From contig NW_023501050.1 in the NCBI RefSeq assembly GCF_014066305.1, positions 682,001-746,000 on the forward strand: a stretch of DNA of 64,000 nt, given 5' to 3'. Origin of the DNA: Letharia columbiana (taxonomy: Eukaryota > Ascomycota > Lecanoromycetes > Lecanorales > Parmeliaceae). A program made the translations under genes and the position numbers. Under the pieces are notes generated by a model. The model saw only the letters and a program-made list of their open reading frames with translations. It had not been told where the DNA came from and did not search any database. Positions 32,653 to 43,931 of the stretch are shown piece by piece. Position 1 is the first letter of the stretch, and every line of letters begins with the position of its first letter.

Positions 32653-33229
32653 GGCTTTGCACGAAGTGGAGATGTGTTGCTTGGTAAGAAGGAGAAGTAT
32701 TGACAAAGCAGGTGGATCCGGCAAAGCCAGTCTTATTGCTGGATAATCTTTGATAGTAACTTGAACTCTAGTCTATGATAGCGAAAGACCATGGTACATA
32801 TATAAGCTGCAATCTGACTCTGCTGAGCCCAGTTGGATTGAGTCATCCAGTGGCTATGACGGTACCAAGCTTACACAAATGGAAAGAACGCCTGATAGAT
32901 GACTCACAGACATAGTGAGACTTCTTCAATACTTAGCTCAACAAGAATTGACACTGTGATTTTGCAGGCAGTCTTTAAGTTGTCCAGAGTTTTGTACTAG
33001 TACTAGTACAATCGATCTTCAATGGTGGTCAAGTAGAGAAGAGCCAAGGCGCGCTAAATTGGCAAATCCGAACATTTACCGGCGGCCATGTGTCTCGAGC
33101 CGACACCTCACATTTTACACCCTCGTTTCTTTTCTCTGTGAATCCACTGCTACCTAATCTGCAAGGCTCGTTAGTGAGGTGCGAGGCTGAGTCCTTAAGG
33201 CCGGAACCAGCGCTGTTCTAATCTCCACC
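32653..33229. promoter_or_regulatory. divergent promoter region
   Basis: 577 bases between two divergent intact genes, so probably a shared promoter. It contains the self-complementary ACTAGTACTAGT near 32997-33008. No factor assignment is possible. Confidence 0.45.
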
Positions 33230-35985
33230 ATGTCTGCCCACCACTACGACAGAGAGCCCGCCTACAACGACCGCAGACTCTCTGGTACTCAATATCACGG
33301 GGATCGAAATGGCAGAATGTATGAAGACCAGTACTATAGGTCACGATCAAGAGACCGATACCGAAGGAGTCGATCACCTCGCGCACGATACTCATCTCCT
33401 CCGCATGGTAAACCATAAATAAGGACACTTACATCGCTCAACCTGCGCGTCTGCTAATATTACGTTTGGGAAGATCGGAACAAGTCTTCACATAGTGGGG
33501 ATGAATTCGCAATCAAGGGTGCTTCCACTCGCCGAGAGAGGGACGTAGCGATTCCACGACCAGACAACAGAGGATACGAGGACTACCAGCGAGGCCGATC
33601 TCCATCACCCCAAGGAAGAGAAAGAGCGCCATATCGAGACAGGGACCACGAAAGCTACAGATCGCCCAGCTATGACAACCGCAGCCGCAGTCGGATGCGA
33701 AGCCGTAATCAAAGCCGCAGCCGCAGCCAGAGCAGGGATCGATCACCATACTATGGAGGCCCACCCAGTAGGGAAGTGATGTTGGAAGGGCTTTTGCTGG
33801 ATATGGTAGAGGAAGACGTTGGCCACCCCATCCACCATACGCTCAATACACCAATATGAACACCAAAGCCTAAGTGTGATTGAAAATTGCATTCGGACTC
33901 TGGCTAAGACGTGGCATATTCCAAATCTCACAGATCTCGAAAGAGTTGAAGCAATACCACCATGTTGAGAGACTCGAAGACGTACGAGTTATTCGAGACC
34001 GACAGACGAGTACGATCTTCCCCTCAACGATACGTGTCGGGAGGCATGCTGAATTGATCTCAGAGGCGTCCCGAGGCTTTGGCTTCATAAGGTTCCCGGC
34101 TCTTGAAGATTCAAAGGCTTTCGTGGAGCGCAACTACCCAATGATCTACCTTTTTGGTAATGGTTCATCAGATAATAACGATCAAGCAGCCAAAGTCCGA
34201 ATAGCATACAGCCGTGAGCGGGATGATCGGAGCCGCGGCGAGAAGGCGGAAGGAGAATGGATCTGCAAGATTGTGAGACATCCTCAAGCCAGGCAAACTT
34301 ATGGCACCACTAAGAGCTCTAGTGCACATTTGTCAATTTTCCGGGCCGTACGAAATGTCACAGGTGTCAGACACCGCAGATCGGTGCGTGTAAAAACACC
34401 GGAGAGCTAGAGATTTTGTTAATAAATATAGATATGGCTACGTTCAACCAAGCAGCAGCAGCAAAACCTCAATACATGAACAGTGGAGACAGCGATGCTT
34501 CACCGAATGGCACACCCTCGCAATTCCTTCTCATCCGGAACCTAGAACCTACAGTGACGGAAGATCTCCTCGCGAAAGGCGTGACCAAACTATACAAGCC
34601 AGGCAGACGCTCATCACCGCCTGCCGCTACGGCATCGAAGAAGAACAATGCCAAAGTCGCATCGACTACTGGCGACGCAAATCTCGGTGCTAAGGAGGGA
34701 AGCCTTAGAAGGATACTACTCGTCCGGGATAGGCGGAACAACGAAAGCTGGCGCTATGGGTTTGCTGAGTTTGCTACGATTGAGGTGATAGTACAGATTC
34801 TGGATAATTATCGCCACTGACAAGATTACGATAGGATGCACAAGCCGCCCTGACTCGCTATAAATCGTTCGAAAAGTTCACAATTTCCTCGAAGCCTGTC
34901 ACTGCTGATTATGTACATGCTGGTGTATTCATTCCTATCTTCAATACATCCAAAGAGACAGAGCGCTTTACATTCAGTCCACTGGGGAACACAGCTACCA
35001 AGCTCGCTTACTGGGATGAAGACGCTTGGGCCAGTGAACTTGCTGTATCCACCGGCTCGCCTAAATTGGGTTCAGCAGCGGGTGAAGGTCAATTTCGATC
35101 TGCTGCCGACCAAGCAGCGGCAGCGGCTGAGAACGAAGGTCTTTTGAGGCCTGGAAATGAGGCCGACACTAGGATGAAGAAGAGGAAAGCAGAGGCCAAC
35201 GCTACAGCCAAACAGAAAAAGGTACTTCGAAATTCGGAATTTAATAAGCAGCGTCGACTAATATGTTTAAGACTGCACCTGCGCATCTGCAATTCTGGAG
35301 TAACCGCCATGCAGAGCTTCATGGCGTGAAACCGGATATATCCACGGAGAATGGGCACGAAAGTAAAGAAATGTCAGAGGTGAAGGAAGAGGTGAAGGAA
35401 ACAAACGCTTTTCCGCAAACCTACGCCAACTTGGCCAAGAAATGCTGCTACCTATGCTCCCGCCAATTTAAGACCGAAGCTGAGGTAAACCAGCATGAGC
35501 GTGTCAGCGATCTTCACCAAAGTAAACTCAAGAACGCAGACCTGGTAGCAAAGGCTCAGAGCAAGATGGTCAAAGCAGGCATTCCATTGACAGCGGTTTC
35601 TGAAGACTCTTCAGAGTACCGTGATCGAGCTAGGGAAAGACGTGCTGCTTTCGGCGCTGGCAAGAAAATCTCACTTCCGCTTAAAAAATCAGCAACTCAA
35701 CCAGACGAAGAGACAAAAGACGAGCCGGCTCCAGCGCCATCGAGGGGCGCTTCCTTGCTAGGAAAGATGGGTTGGTCTGCGGGTGAAGGTCTTGGAGCTC
35801 AGGGGACAGGGATGACGGCACCGATAGCTACTGATATGTATGTGCAAGGAGTTGGTTTGGGGGCTCAAGGGGGGAAAATCGGCGATGCGTCTGAGGAGGC
35901 AGAGAGGAATACAAAAGGAGGTTACGGGGACTTCTTGGAGAGGACGAAGGATAAGGCGAAGGAGAGGTTTGAGAGGATGGCTTGA
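33230..35985 (+). CDS. RBM5/RBM10-like splicing factor (RRM, RanBP2 finger, RRM, C2H2, G-patch), 773 aa
   Basis: Eight exons, all phases consistent: join(33230..33407, 33474..33817, 33934..34009, 34064..34272, 34323..34383, 34432..34784, 34835..35221, 35272..35985). Order of parts: an Arg/Ser-rich N-terminus (RSRSRDRYRRSRSP), RRM1 with VRVIRDRQTKASRGFGFIRF, a RanBP2-type zinc finger WICKICTFVNFPGRTKCHRC, RRM2 with FLLIRNLEPTVTEDLLAKG and ESWRYGFAEF, a KLAYWDEDAW region, a C2H2 finger KCCYLCSRQFKTEAEVNQH (His later), and a C-terminal G-patch GASLLGKMGWSAGEGLGAQG. This is the architecture of metazoan RBM5/6/10 and their fungal counterparts, nuclear pre-mRNA splicing regulators. It is the best-preserved multi-exon gene in the window and shows that sequence quality is good here. 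Confidence 0.9.
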
Positions 35986-36825
35986 TGTAGGTCATGGGAA
36001 AAGTGATTTGCTTATCCGGCTTTATTGCTACAATCTGATGGTAATGAAGATAGAGGACCAATAATTCCTTGTTGATACTCTCTCAAGTGCCCAGAATCAT
36101 GATCGGTAGCGCAAGGAATGGCTAATCCTGGTCTGAGCTGAAGCTTCGGTTGTGCTCGAATACGGCCCGAAAGATTCGTGCCTCCTAATAGTTGATCAAC
36201 AGGCTTCGGTATCCTGCTGACTGGTTCCTCCCGGTGTGGCTACTTATGCGCCGGAGAAGGAAACAGTATCACCCAAGAATGGACCAAGAGCCGCCATGAG
36301 TGAAGAAATCAAATGGACAACTTCGCCTAAGCACATCGAAGATACAGATATAAACCCAAGACAAGAAAGAACCATTCCATTGCGCATTGAAAGATGCTTT
36401 TGAAAAACGCTGACCACAAGCAAAATCTATCCTAACACTGGCACCTCCCCAATGCCAAGCGTGCCAGGCAGCTGCTCAACAGTCCTGCCACGAGTGTCAA
36501 ATGCATCAGTCTGCACGTTTACCATTCTCTCTCTCTCTCACGGAGTTCCATCCCCCCTGCCCTGCTGGAACGATGTTGGCGTGTGAATCAGCAGCAAAAA
36601 CTGCATTACTGCAAATATCCGCACCGTGTCAAAGACATACGGAAATTACTTCGTGGCTGTTGATATATCCTTCATATTTCTGGAAGTATTGCACGACTCT
36701 CACAAGATATCGCACAAGAATCAGCGCGCTTGCGGCATCTAGACCGCGCATATGTTTCCGCTACGGCAGAGATGACCGAGGTTGCTGCGTCGGCTGGCGT
36801 AGAACTCTGGTGTGGAACGCTGTCG
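35986..36825. other. region between convergent genes
   Basis: About 840 bases between the RBM5-like gene and the Cys-rich gene on the other strand. On the minus strand a further frame (36672-37106) overlaps the end of the next gene and has protein-like composition; it may be the true C-terminus of that gene or of another one (see that entry). Confidence 0.35.
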
Positions 36826-37989
36826 TCACGATGATGAAGAGGTTGGAGATGGCGACGTGTAGGAAGAGAAGGATCTGGCCCGTGTGCTGTCACTTTTTCC
36901 GTCTCCCCGGCTTGCTGTCCTGCGCCGGCCGCGTGGGACTCGGATGATATGCCGTCTGGATTCACGAAGACCTTGGTGAGGTTGTTGACGTTGATGAGGG
37001 AGTGGCGTGCTGCGTTTAAGAGACGTATGGTGCTGCCGAGTATCGTGTAGATGGGTGCCGGCGAAAAGAGCTGGGGCCACAAGAGCGAGTATGGGAGAGA
37101 TGACATTGGGACCGAGGGATTGGATGTGGAGATAGGAAACGGAGCGATCGGGGTAGGCTATGGGTTCGACTGAGAGGGGGGGATCACTTGGAAAAGGAGA
37201 GAAAGGACGAACACTTTTCGATGTGTCCAAACTACACATGCTCTTTCGCTGCACACACTCCACACATTGATTCCTGTTCCAGAACTTGTCCTGCTCAACA
37301 GTGATGCACCACAAGCGAGCCCGTTGACACTCTTTACATCCAGATTTTCTTTCCAATTCATGGATGACTGCCATTTGGCCGCTAAGTGGAAACTCTCTGC
37401 GAGCATAACCCGCAAGCACCCTGTGCGCGGGTAACGGTTTACCATCCTTGTCAGGGCTATCTCTTGCGGCCTGGTCGAGGATAGCTTTGCGTGCAGCCCG
37501 TTCTTCACGCTTGGTACGTGTCGCGGAAGGAGAGTGATGCTTGCAGGAACAGGGCCGTTCCGAACGTAAACAGGGAAACCAGCCATTGTCTATGCCAGCT
37601 TTAGCAAGACTTTCCACAGCCTTGACCGCAGACCGAACATTCTGATCAATCTCTATCGCGGTAGGTGAATTCCCTATAATTGATTCTAAATACTGGGCAC
37701 CTTGCACAAGGGAAGAAAGGCTCTCCGGATCAAGACTCGAGTCCCCCGATGTCTTGGAGCCAATTCTAGCTGCAGCTGGATCCTCGAAAGTCGTTTCAAA
37801 CTGCGTCAAGGATCGCTGTTCCCCATGTTGGCTATGATGATCTGCTGGAGGGCCGAAGGGAGGAACGGTGTTACATCGGCCAGGGCGAGATTGGCTCGGA
37901 CTATCCGGCTTTGTGATCCGAGAATCCTTGACCATAGAAAGAACCCTAGACGGAGGAAGTGACTGAGAACGATGGTTCGTAAGACCCAT
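36826..37989 (-). CDS. Cys-rich protein with Zn2Cys6-like cluster, 387 aa, C-terminus uncertain
   Basis: Start MGLTNHRSQSLPPSRVLSMV at ATG 37989. Residues about 217-251 contain CKECQRARLWC, a 13-residue spacer, then CVECVQRKSMC, i.e. C-x2-C-x6-C-x13-C-x2-C-x6-C, which fits a binuclear zinc cluster with a long linker. An additional Cys group (residues about 140-149) precedes it. The first 130 residues are polar, with a helix DPESLSSLVQGAQYLESII. The end of this frame is low-complexity (SYTSPSPTSSSS). In the overlapping frame 36672-37106 a smoother sequence appears (PIYTILGSTIRLLNAARHSL), and a third frame gives a hydrophobic TGQILLFLHVAISNLF. An intron or frameshift near 37.1 kb is therefore likely, and the last 90 residues given here are doubtful. 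Role unknown. Confidence 0.5.
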   Translation of the reverse strand: MGLTNHRSQSLPPSRVLSMVKDSRITKPDSPSQSRPGRCNTVPPFGPPADHHSQHGEQRSLTQFETTFEDPAAARIGSKTSGDSSLDPESLSSLVQGAQYLESIIGNSPTAIEIDQNVRSAVKAVESLAKAGIDNGWFPCLRSERPCSCKHHSPSATRTKREERAARKAILDQAARDSPDKDGKPLPAHRVLAGYARREFPLSGQMAVIHELERKSGCKECQRARLWCITVEQDKFWNRNQCVECVQRKSMCSLDTSKSVRPFSPFPSDPPLSVEPIAYPDRSVSYLHIQSLGPNVISPILALVAPALFAGTHLHDTRQHHTSLKRSTPLPHQRQQPHQGLRESRRHIIRVPRGRRRTASRGDGKSDSTRARSFSSYTSPSPTSSSS

Positions 37990-37998
37990 ATCAGGAGA

Positions 37999-38480
37999 TC
38001 ATAGATTGAAGTGATGTGGATACGAAGGTGGAAAGCAGTTTGAAGACGCGTTGTGGTTTGAACACGCGAGGGACATTAGAAAGTAAATAAGGTGGTAAGT
38101 AGGCACCCTCGCCAAATGAAGCATCTGCACCTCCACATCCGTGCTCAAACAGCAGTCAAAGATTGGTTGTTGGCACGCATGATTGCAAACAAAAGCGAAA
38201 CGGGATAATGATGAATTAATAGTAACAAATACGTCTGCATTCATCATATGATATGGGCATGTACCTCACAGACAAAACGTAAGATACAAATATGTGGAAC
38301 CACAAGGGACAACGAAAAGCGAGCATTCACCCTCGCCGCATCAAACACTTGAACTTCAATAATATCAGTGCTCCGATAGCAATAAAGTAGCAGCCGAACA
38401 TTGCTCATCGGCACGCCTAATGCAAATTGAAGCAGAGCAGGGCCGGCACCCTGATTAGCTTTATCAAGAGCATCCATCAC
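37999..38480 (-). other. two short similar ORFs, possible duplicated exons
   Basis: Two frames lie head to tail (38244-38480 and 37999-38247). Each contains a related segment: NVRLLLYCYRSTDIIEVQVF followed by DAARV in the first, and QPIFDCCLSTDVEVQMLHLARV in the second, each followed at once by GTG at a position that could be a splice donor. The second starts just after an AG (GCAG/ACGTA). They could be tandemly duplicated exons of an unrecognised gene upstream of the Cys-rich gene, or chance. No domain is recognised. Confidence 0.3.
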
Positions 38481-38990
38481 GTGTCCGCAGTGTTCTCCGC
38501 ATTTGCCTGTTATAGTTTCTCCTCTTACTCCTTAATGCAGTGGGGATGACGGGCTAAGTTGCAGTGGTGTTCTCCGCTTGCTAAGTGATGATTTGATGTG
38601 GAATCGTGGAGAGCATATGACGTGGGATCTTGGAGAGCTGAGCCGTGTTCTTGGTGCTGGGGGCCTTGTTGCCGCTTGGTTTCTCCGCAGTGTTCTCCGT
38701 ATTTGCCTGTTGTAGTTCCTCCTCTTACTCCTTCTCTTGTAGAGTATCAGACTGAGTGGCTAGCTGAGTGGCTGACTGAGTGGATGACTGATATGACGTG
38801 GGATCTTGGAGAGCTGAGCCGTGTTCTTGATGATGGTGGCCTTGTTGCCGCTTGGTTTCTCCGCAGTGTTCTCCGCATTTGCCTATTGTAGTTCCTCCTC
38901 TTACTCCTTCTCTTATAGAGTATCAGACTGAGTAGCTAGCTGAGTGGCTGACTGAGTGGATGACTGAGTGACTGACTGACGATCTAATTG
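38480..38990. repeat. tandem repeat, period about 176 bp
   Basis: Two long copies start GACGTGGGATCTTGGAGAGC at about 38619 and 38795, each including TCTCCGCAGTGTTCTCCG and a minisatellite tail of CTGAGTGGCTGACTGAGTGG type. A partial third copy precedes them (38480-38545, CGCAGTGTTCTCCGCATTTG). Copies differ by a few percent and are not RIP-mutated. Open frames across it (for example 38598-38891) simply reflect the repeat. Confidence 0.85.
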
Positions 38991-39404
38991 AGTGGATTAC
39001 TGAGCTGATAGGGTAGGTAGTGTTGACTAAGCGGCTGGTCGAGTAGTATATAGGGGAGGATGATGGCTGTAAATCCGTTCGGGCTCTTTTTGAGGGCCTT
39101 TCAACGCGTTTATGAGCAGTAGTAGGTAGCTGTTGAGCTCGCTTGCGGCCTTGATTGGTAGTAGTAGAGGCGTCAGTAAGGGGTTCAAAAGACGGGCGGA
39201 AGGGATACGTGCCTTAGATACTTAGTAATATTTGGGCGAGGGGTATCGAGGGCGAATTTATTCATAATTGGTGGATTGGTAGAATTGTAGAAGAAGAATG
39301 GTTACATAAACAGGTGGAAGGATTATTAAGTTATCCGAACCCGGACGCGTCTGATGTGACTACCATGACTATCATATTTGAATATTTATTTAATCCACCA
39401 ATAG
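38991..39404. other. non-coding flank of the RIP block
   Basis: About 410 bases with tandem-like GTAGTAG motifs but no identifiable gene. Probably transposon-derived DNA at the edge of the AT-rich block. Confidence 0.35.
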
Positions 39405-40690
39405 TAGGCTAAACTTCATTATTTTTACAGCGTTAGAAAGCGTATACTGAGCTCTATAATTTACGAAATTATAAAGAAATAGTATCCGTAGGAAGCTGGT
39501 TATTTTAGAGTGTAAGACTTCTATATATAAATTTTTGATAAGAAAGCTCGAAAGGGCTAGCGGGCTAACTTAGTTAGTCTAGCCAAAACGCGTAATAACT
39601 CTAAATCTATAATTGGCTATATATATAAATTCAAGGTTTTTAAGCTTAGCTCTATCTTATTCTATTATATATACTAATATTAATATATATATCTATTCGA
39701 GTCTAGCGCTTCTTAATAGAGCTTTTCTTATTTCTTATTACTATCTATAGTATAGATCTTCTTATTATTAAAATTCTCGTTATTTATTATTATAGACTTA
39801 GTCTAGTATAATTCTAATGAGATTAATTCTTTAACTCGATTTCTTTTAATTTTCTAAACTCTATATTCGAGATTATTTTATTCTAGAGAAAAAAAATTTA
39901 AATTAGTAATAATTTTTGAATTTTTTTTTAAAATTCTAAAAATCGAGCTAGGATTAAAGAAGTTAGTATTATATCAAAATATCTTCGATTTCTAAGCCGC
40001 GGAAGCCCCGCGACCATCGGGCCTAGAGGCCTTAGTACGGGGTACCCGAGCCCTAGACGTACCCTACGGCCCCCCTATACGACCTCCATAAATCTCGATA
40101 GCGAGATGGCGACCCTCTAGTATATTATACTTCGTTATATATAATTTAGAATATAAGTAACTTCTTAGTACGATAAATATCTTTTAGATAAAAGTAATTT
40201 AAGTATATCTATTTAACAAAGCTAGATTTATAGATTTAGAATAATTATAGAAATTATACAGAGGTCTGCACCGAAAGTCCTGTACCCGCACTAGTGCAGC
40301 CCTAACCCTACTTTCGGAAAGCGGCCCTATAGAGGGAAAGCCTAGAAATATCTTCTCACAGCGCATAGATGGGACTTTAGGTACTTCTTTTGGCTTGATA
40401 GAGGCATTAAGCCCCGAAACCTGGCTAGGGCTAGGTGCGATTCCGAAGAACTCCAGACGCATTGTCCAGGTAGCCCTTTAGGTGGGGCGTTATCCGAAGT
40501 CTGAGCGCAAGAGTCTTGGCGGGTCAGGGGGGTGCAGGACTTTCGGTGCAGACCTCTGTATAGAAAAGTTAATAAAATATAAAAGTCAACTAATAAAATT
40601 AATATTAAAAGAGATAGTTTTTTTAAAAACTAAGAGTATAAATATCTAACTTTATTTAGATAGGATCGGAATATTAAAAGTAGTAAAGAA
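39405..40690. mobile_element. RIP-mutated AT-rich block carrying a younger MITE
   Basis: Same CpA-depleted, CpG-retaining composition as the larger block, interrupted by 40259-40558, which is of normal composition. A GC-rich patch near 39995-40090 (CGGGGTACCC...) is partly spared. No protein domain could be read. Confidence 0.7.
40257..40560. mobile_element. 300-bp Tc1/mariner-type MITE with TA target duplication
   Basis: Inverted ends of 29 bases start CAGAGGTCTGCACCGAAAGT on both strands (one T/C difference) and are flanked by TA on each side (40257-40258, 40559-40560). It has no coding capacity. It is not RIP-mutated although its surroundings are, so it arrived later or escaped because of its short length. 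A diverged relative without clear ends is at 53.04-53.16 kb. Confidence 0.85.
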
Positions 40691-40843
40691 TCTTGTGGCA
40701 TAGAGTTCAAAAATGGAGGTTGAGGGTGCGTAAAATGGCTGTGACCGATCCGATTCTAGCGTGTCGTAACAGGTACTTAATCTTGGCGCTGCGACATAGA
40801 TGGTCGTCTCACGGCCTCGGATCTGAGCTCGGATCTCAACCAC

Positions 40844-42208
40844 ATGCGAGGTATGGAATCACACCAGACTTCCGTACGCAAAAGACGCAATCGCGAGCAT
40901 CACAATTCTAGAAACGGCTGTCTTCAATGCAAAGCACGCAAGGTCAAGGTCGGTGTCCTTTACCCTTCGGAAAATGGCGCCTGCTCACCCTCGGTGTTAC
41001 AGTGCGACGAAGAAAAACCCAAGTGCCGAAGCTGCACTCGGAGAGCTACACCCTGTACATACACCAACAACATTGGCTTAAATCATCTCGCGCGAGCGGC
41101 GCAGGTATCTTCGCCATACAACAAGCCCGAGCCAAGCTCCACCTTCGCACCCGTACCATACAACCATGGTGATTTCATATCCAATGGGAACAATCTTCTC
41201 CAGGCGGACGGCTCATTGTAAGTGCCATCCCCCTCACCCTTGGCCCTCAACATGGCCCATCTAGAGCTTCTGCATCATTTCATAGCAGTCACATCCGAGG
41301 CTCTTGGGGTGGAGACTATCTCACTTCAAGTTTGGAAGATGACAATCCCTCAGATCGCCCTTGGCCATGATTTCCTCATGCACAGCATTTTGGCAGTCGC
41401 GGCCCTGCATATAGCCCATCTCCGGCCGGAGCAGCGAAGACCATACTGGGAACGAGCGGCTATGCATCAGGATCGAGCACTGGAGCTACAACAGGAGGCT
41501 ATGGCAAATGCGAGTCGAGATAATGCCGATGCGTTGTTTTCGTTCTCTTTGCTAGTCATCTACTTTGCTTTCGCATCACCCAAAACCTCAGATAGCCAAG
41601 AGTCGGAGGAGCCACTTGCAGGCGCTGTTCAATGCATCAGCATAATACGTGGGATTCGATATGTCGTACCGCCTATTCAGCAGTGGGTAGAAGAGGGGCC
41701 CTTGGCACAACTGCTATCCTTCCATCCCGGCAATATGAAAAGCAACCACTCTTTCAACGATCCCGACACCGATCGCTATTTCCAAAGATTCCTTGTGCTA
41801 TGCTCTACAAACTCCGACTTGAACAAGACACACGAGTTTGAAGACATAGAACAATACGCCGCCGCGGCCAGTACCCTCCGAGCGTCTTTCCTCAAAGCCG
41901 AATCAATTGCGGACGGCGCGCTGAAGACCCCACCCATTTGGCACTGGGCCTGCCGTTTGGCTCCGGAATTTCTTCAAAGACTGGGAAAGTTGCATCCGAT
42001 ACCCTTGGTGCTGGTTGCCCATTGGTGCGTCATACTGGCGCAAATCCGACAGTACTGGTGGATTCAGGGGTGGGTGGATCATACCATGGGACAGATACAT
42101 GAGTGTTTACCTCGGGAATACCACGAATGGCTTGAGTGGCCAACGAAAAAGATTCAAGAACAGCGAGAGAACTGGACCCGGGGAATAGATGGGATTGGAA
42201 GCTCTTGA
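40844..42208 (+). pseudogene. Zn2Cys6 transcription factor (sterol-uptake-regulator-like), in-frame TAA
   Basis: Exon 1 40844-40948, intron 40949-41002 (54 nt), exon 2 to 42208; 436 codons. The joined zinc cluster is CLQCKARKVKCDEEKPKCRSC plus PC (C-x2-C-x6-C-x6-C-x2-C-x6-C). The middle, LALNMAHLELLHHF and ALGHDFLMHSILAVAALHIAHL, is the conserved core of the short UPC2/ECM22-like regulators common in secondary-metabolite clusters. One TAA at 41219-41221 splits the frame between DGSL and PSPSPLALN; both sides are in the same frame, and CAA to TAA would explain it. A GTAAGT overlaps this stop, but the 47-nt intron it would start breaks the frame. Next to the SDR and reductase it is a plausible local regulator, now probably inactive. 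Confidence 0.75.
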
Positions 42209-42294
42209 CGAATGATCACCGACGTTTTTAATGAGCACGCATCTTGTAGTTCTGGCTCTTACATCTCACGAGCAGGATGTATAAGATTCATGGC

Positions 42295-43351
42295 TTACGC
42301 CAGCATTCCTCCATCGATGGTGTATACGGAGCCGGTTACTGATGAAGTTCGCTAGTCAGCAGGGATCCATTCTAAACAGGAACGGAAGTCTTGAAAAATG
42401 TGCCCGGGGTATGAGAGTCACTGATACATGTTTCGTATTTCCCGAAGACGCTCAAGCCTGGATTTCGGGTCTGGAGAAGACCTACTGTACTTAGCCCCGT
42501 CACTCAATAGGAATGCCCGAACACTGGCGGCCTCCTCTGGCTGGCCTATCCTGGAGAGCGGCACCCGATTGAACATTTCCAACTTTGCAGATTCCACTCC
42601 ACCCAAGCCTGCCACCATCGGCGTATTGAATATACCTCTGTACTTGTGGCAGCTGGTCTGGAATCGTTGGTGAAACAGTCCAACAAACGGAACAATGGCT
42701 TCGGCTGAGCCACGAGAGGGTCGAAAAGTGCCATTCCAAGCATTGACAACCACGTGAAAGAGAGTAGACCTACGGCGCAACACAGTTGACCCGGATTCCT
42801 CTCCCTCCCACCTCACCGGCCGCACTCTGACTCAACCCAATGACTGCATGCTTAGTCGCCGAGTACGGGCTATTTTTCGGATGCCCCTCTAACCCTGTCG
42901 TACTCGGCGCGTTTACCACGGCGTCTCCGTCATTCAGCACCCTCAACTGCGCCCTCATACAATAAAACAGTCCCGTGAAATTTGTCCTCGTGACAAACTC
43001 CCACTCATTGCTCAATTGTACAAGAATATGAACACCGAAGTTCTTGCCCAACACCCCAGCGATATTAGCTGCGCCGTCTAAGCGTCCAAAGTGCGAGATC
43101 GTCTTCTCGATCCAGGAGTCCACCTGCGACGATTCGCGAATGTCAACGGCGGTGGCTAGGATGTTAGGCTTTGGGGAGGAGGTGGATGTGAATGAGGATT
43201 CGATTTCCTTTCGAGTTTAGGTCAAGGCGTCTTCCCGGTAGTCGGCAAGGGAAAGACTGGCGCCGCGGGCGAAAAGAGCTTTGGCTGTTGCAAGGCCCAT
43301 GCCCGAGGCAGAGCCAGTAACGGAGATGACTTTGCCGGCGAGCGAAATCAT
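42295..43351 (-). pseudogene. SDR oxidoreductase with one nonsense codon, 257 codons
   Basis: Model complement(join(42295..42338, 42486..42637, 42774..43351)); all splice sites canonical and phases match. Blocks: VISVTGSASGMGLATAKAL (Gly-rich loop), FGRLDGAANIAGV (N-x-A-G), APSTTGLEGHPKN, YSATKHAVIGLSQSAAGEV (Tyr-x3-Lys), GIRVNCVAPG, TPMVAGLGG and the C-terminal ITGSVYTIDGGMLA. The only defect is TAA at 43217-43219 (codon 45, after DALT), where related sequences would have Gln: CAA to TAA. The gene lies between a regulator and an adenylate-forming reductase, divergently from the latter with a 580-bp shared upstream region, suggesting co-regulation. Confidence 0.85.
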
Positions 43352-43931
43352 TGTGCTAGTGGGATTCGTGGGAAGGTGCGTTGCAATGGGTTCTGGGGAT
43401 CCTGAAGACTGAATCATAAACAGTGCTTGAAGCTTGTGAATTTTGGCGGACGTGGAGTGGGCTGGATCGCTTTGACTCAGTTTACCCGGACTGCTTCGAC
43501 TAATTCGGACAATTAGGGAACTATACGCGAAAGCACGTGACTTCGCACTCTCAAGATGTCTCTCTCTCTGTCTGACACGCATGAAAGGCATGAAGACAGT
43601 CGTGGCAGATTATGCAAAATGCCATGCATTGTGCTTGTATCCTCAAAACATCTTGTATCTGCATTACCTGAATAGGAATTCTCGCATCAACATTCCGAAT
43701 CACGGAGAGACTTTGTGCAGGCCAGTAATCAGCGATCGAACTATCCGCGTGAGTCGGACCAAGACTGCAAACACATACAGAGAGTAAGGTAGAAAGACTT
43801 ATAGAGAAACGACTTCGTTGAAACTCGTCCTGAAATATTCAAATTGTCTCTCATCTTACGCGGCACACCTAGTGGAGGGTCCAATTGCGTAACAGCTCTT
43901 GCAATTTTCCTATTCCTGGTGAGCTGAAAAT
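43352..43931. promoter_or_regulatory. shared divergent promoter of SDR and reductase
   Basis: 580 bases between two divergent starts. CCGGACTGC and TTCGGAC occur within 30 bases (about 43485-43515), resembling CGG-type half sites for Zn2Cys6 factors; this is weak evidence. No open frame of note. Confidence 0.4.

Noticed and set aside
41217..41263. 47-nt intron starting at GTAAGT in the regulator gene
   Set aside because: Donor and acceptor look good, but removal shifts the frame out of the conserved LELLHHF region; an in-frame nonsense codon fits better.
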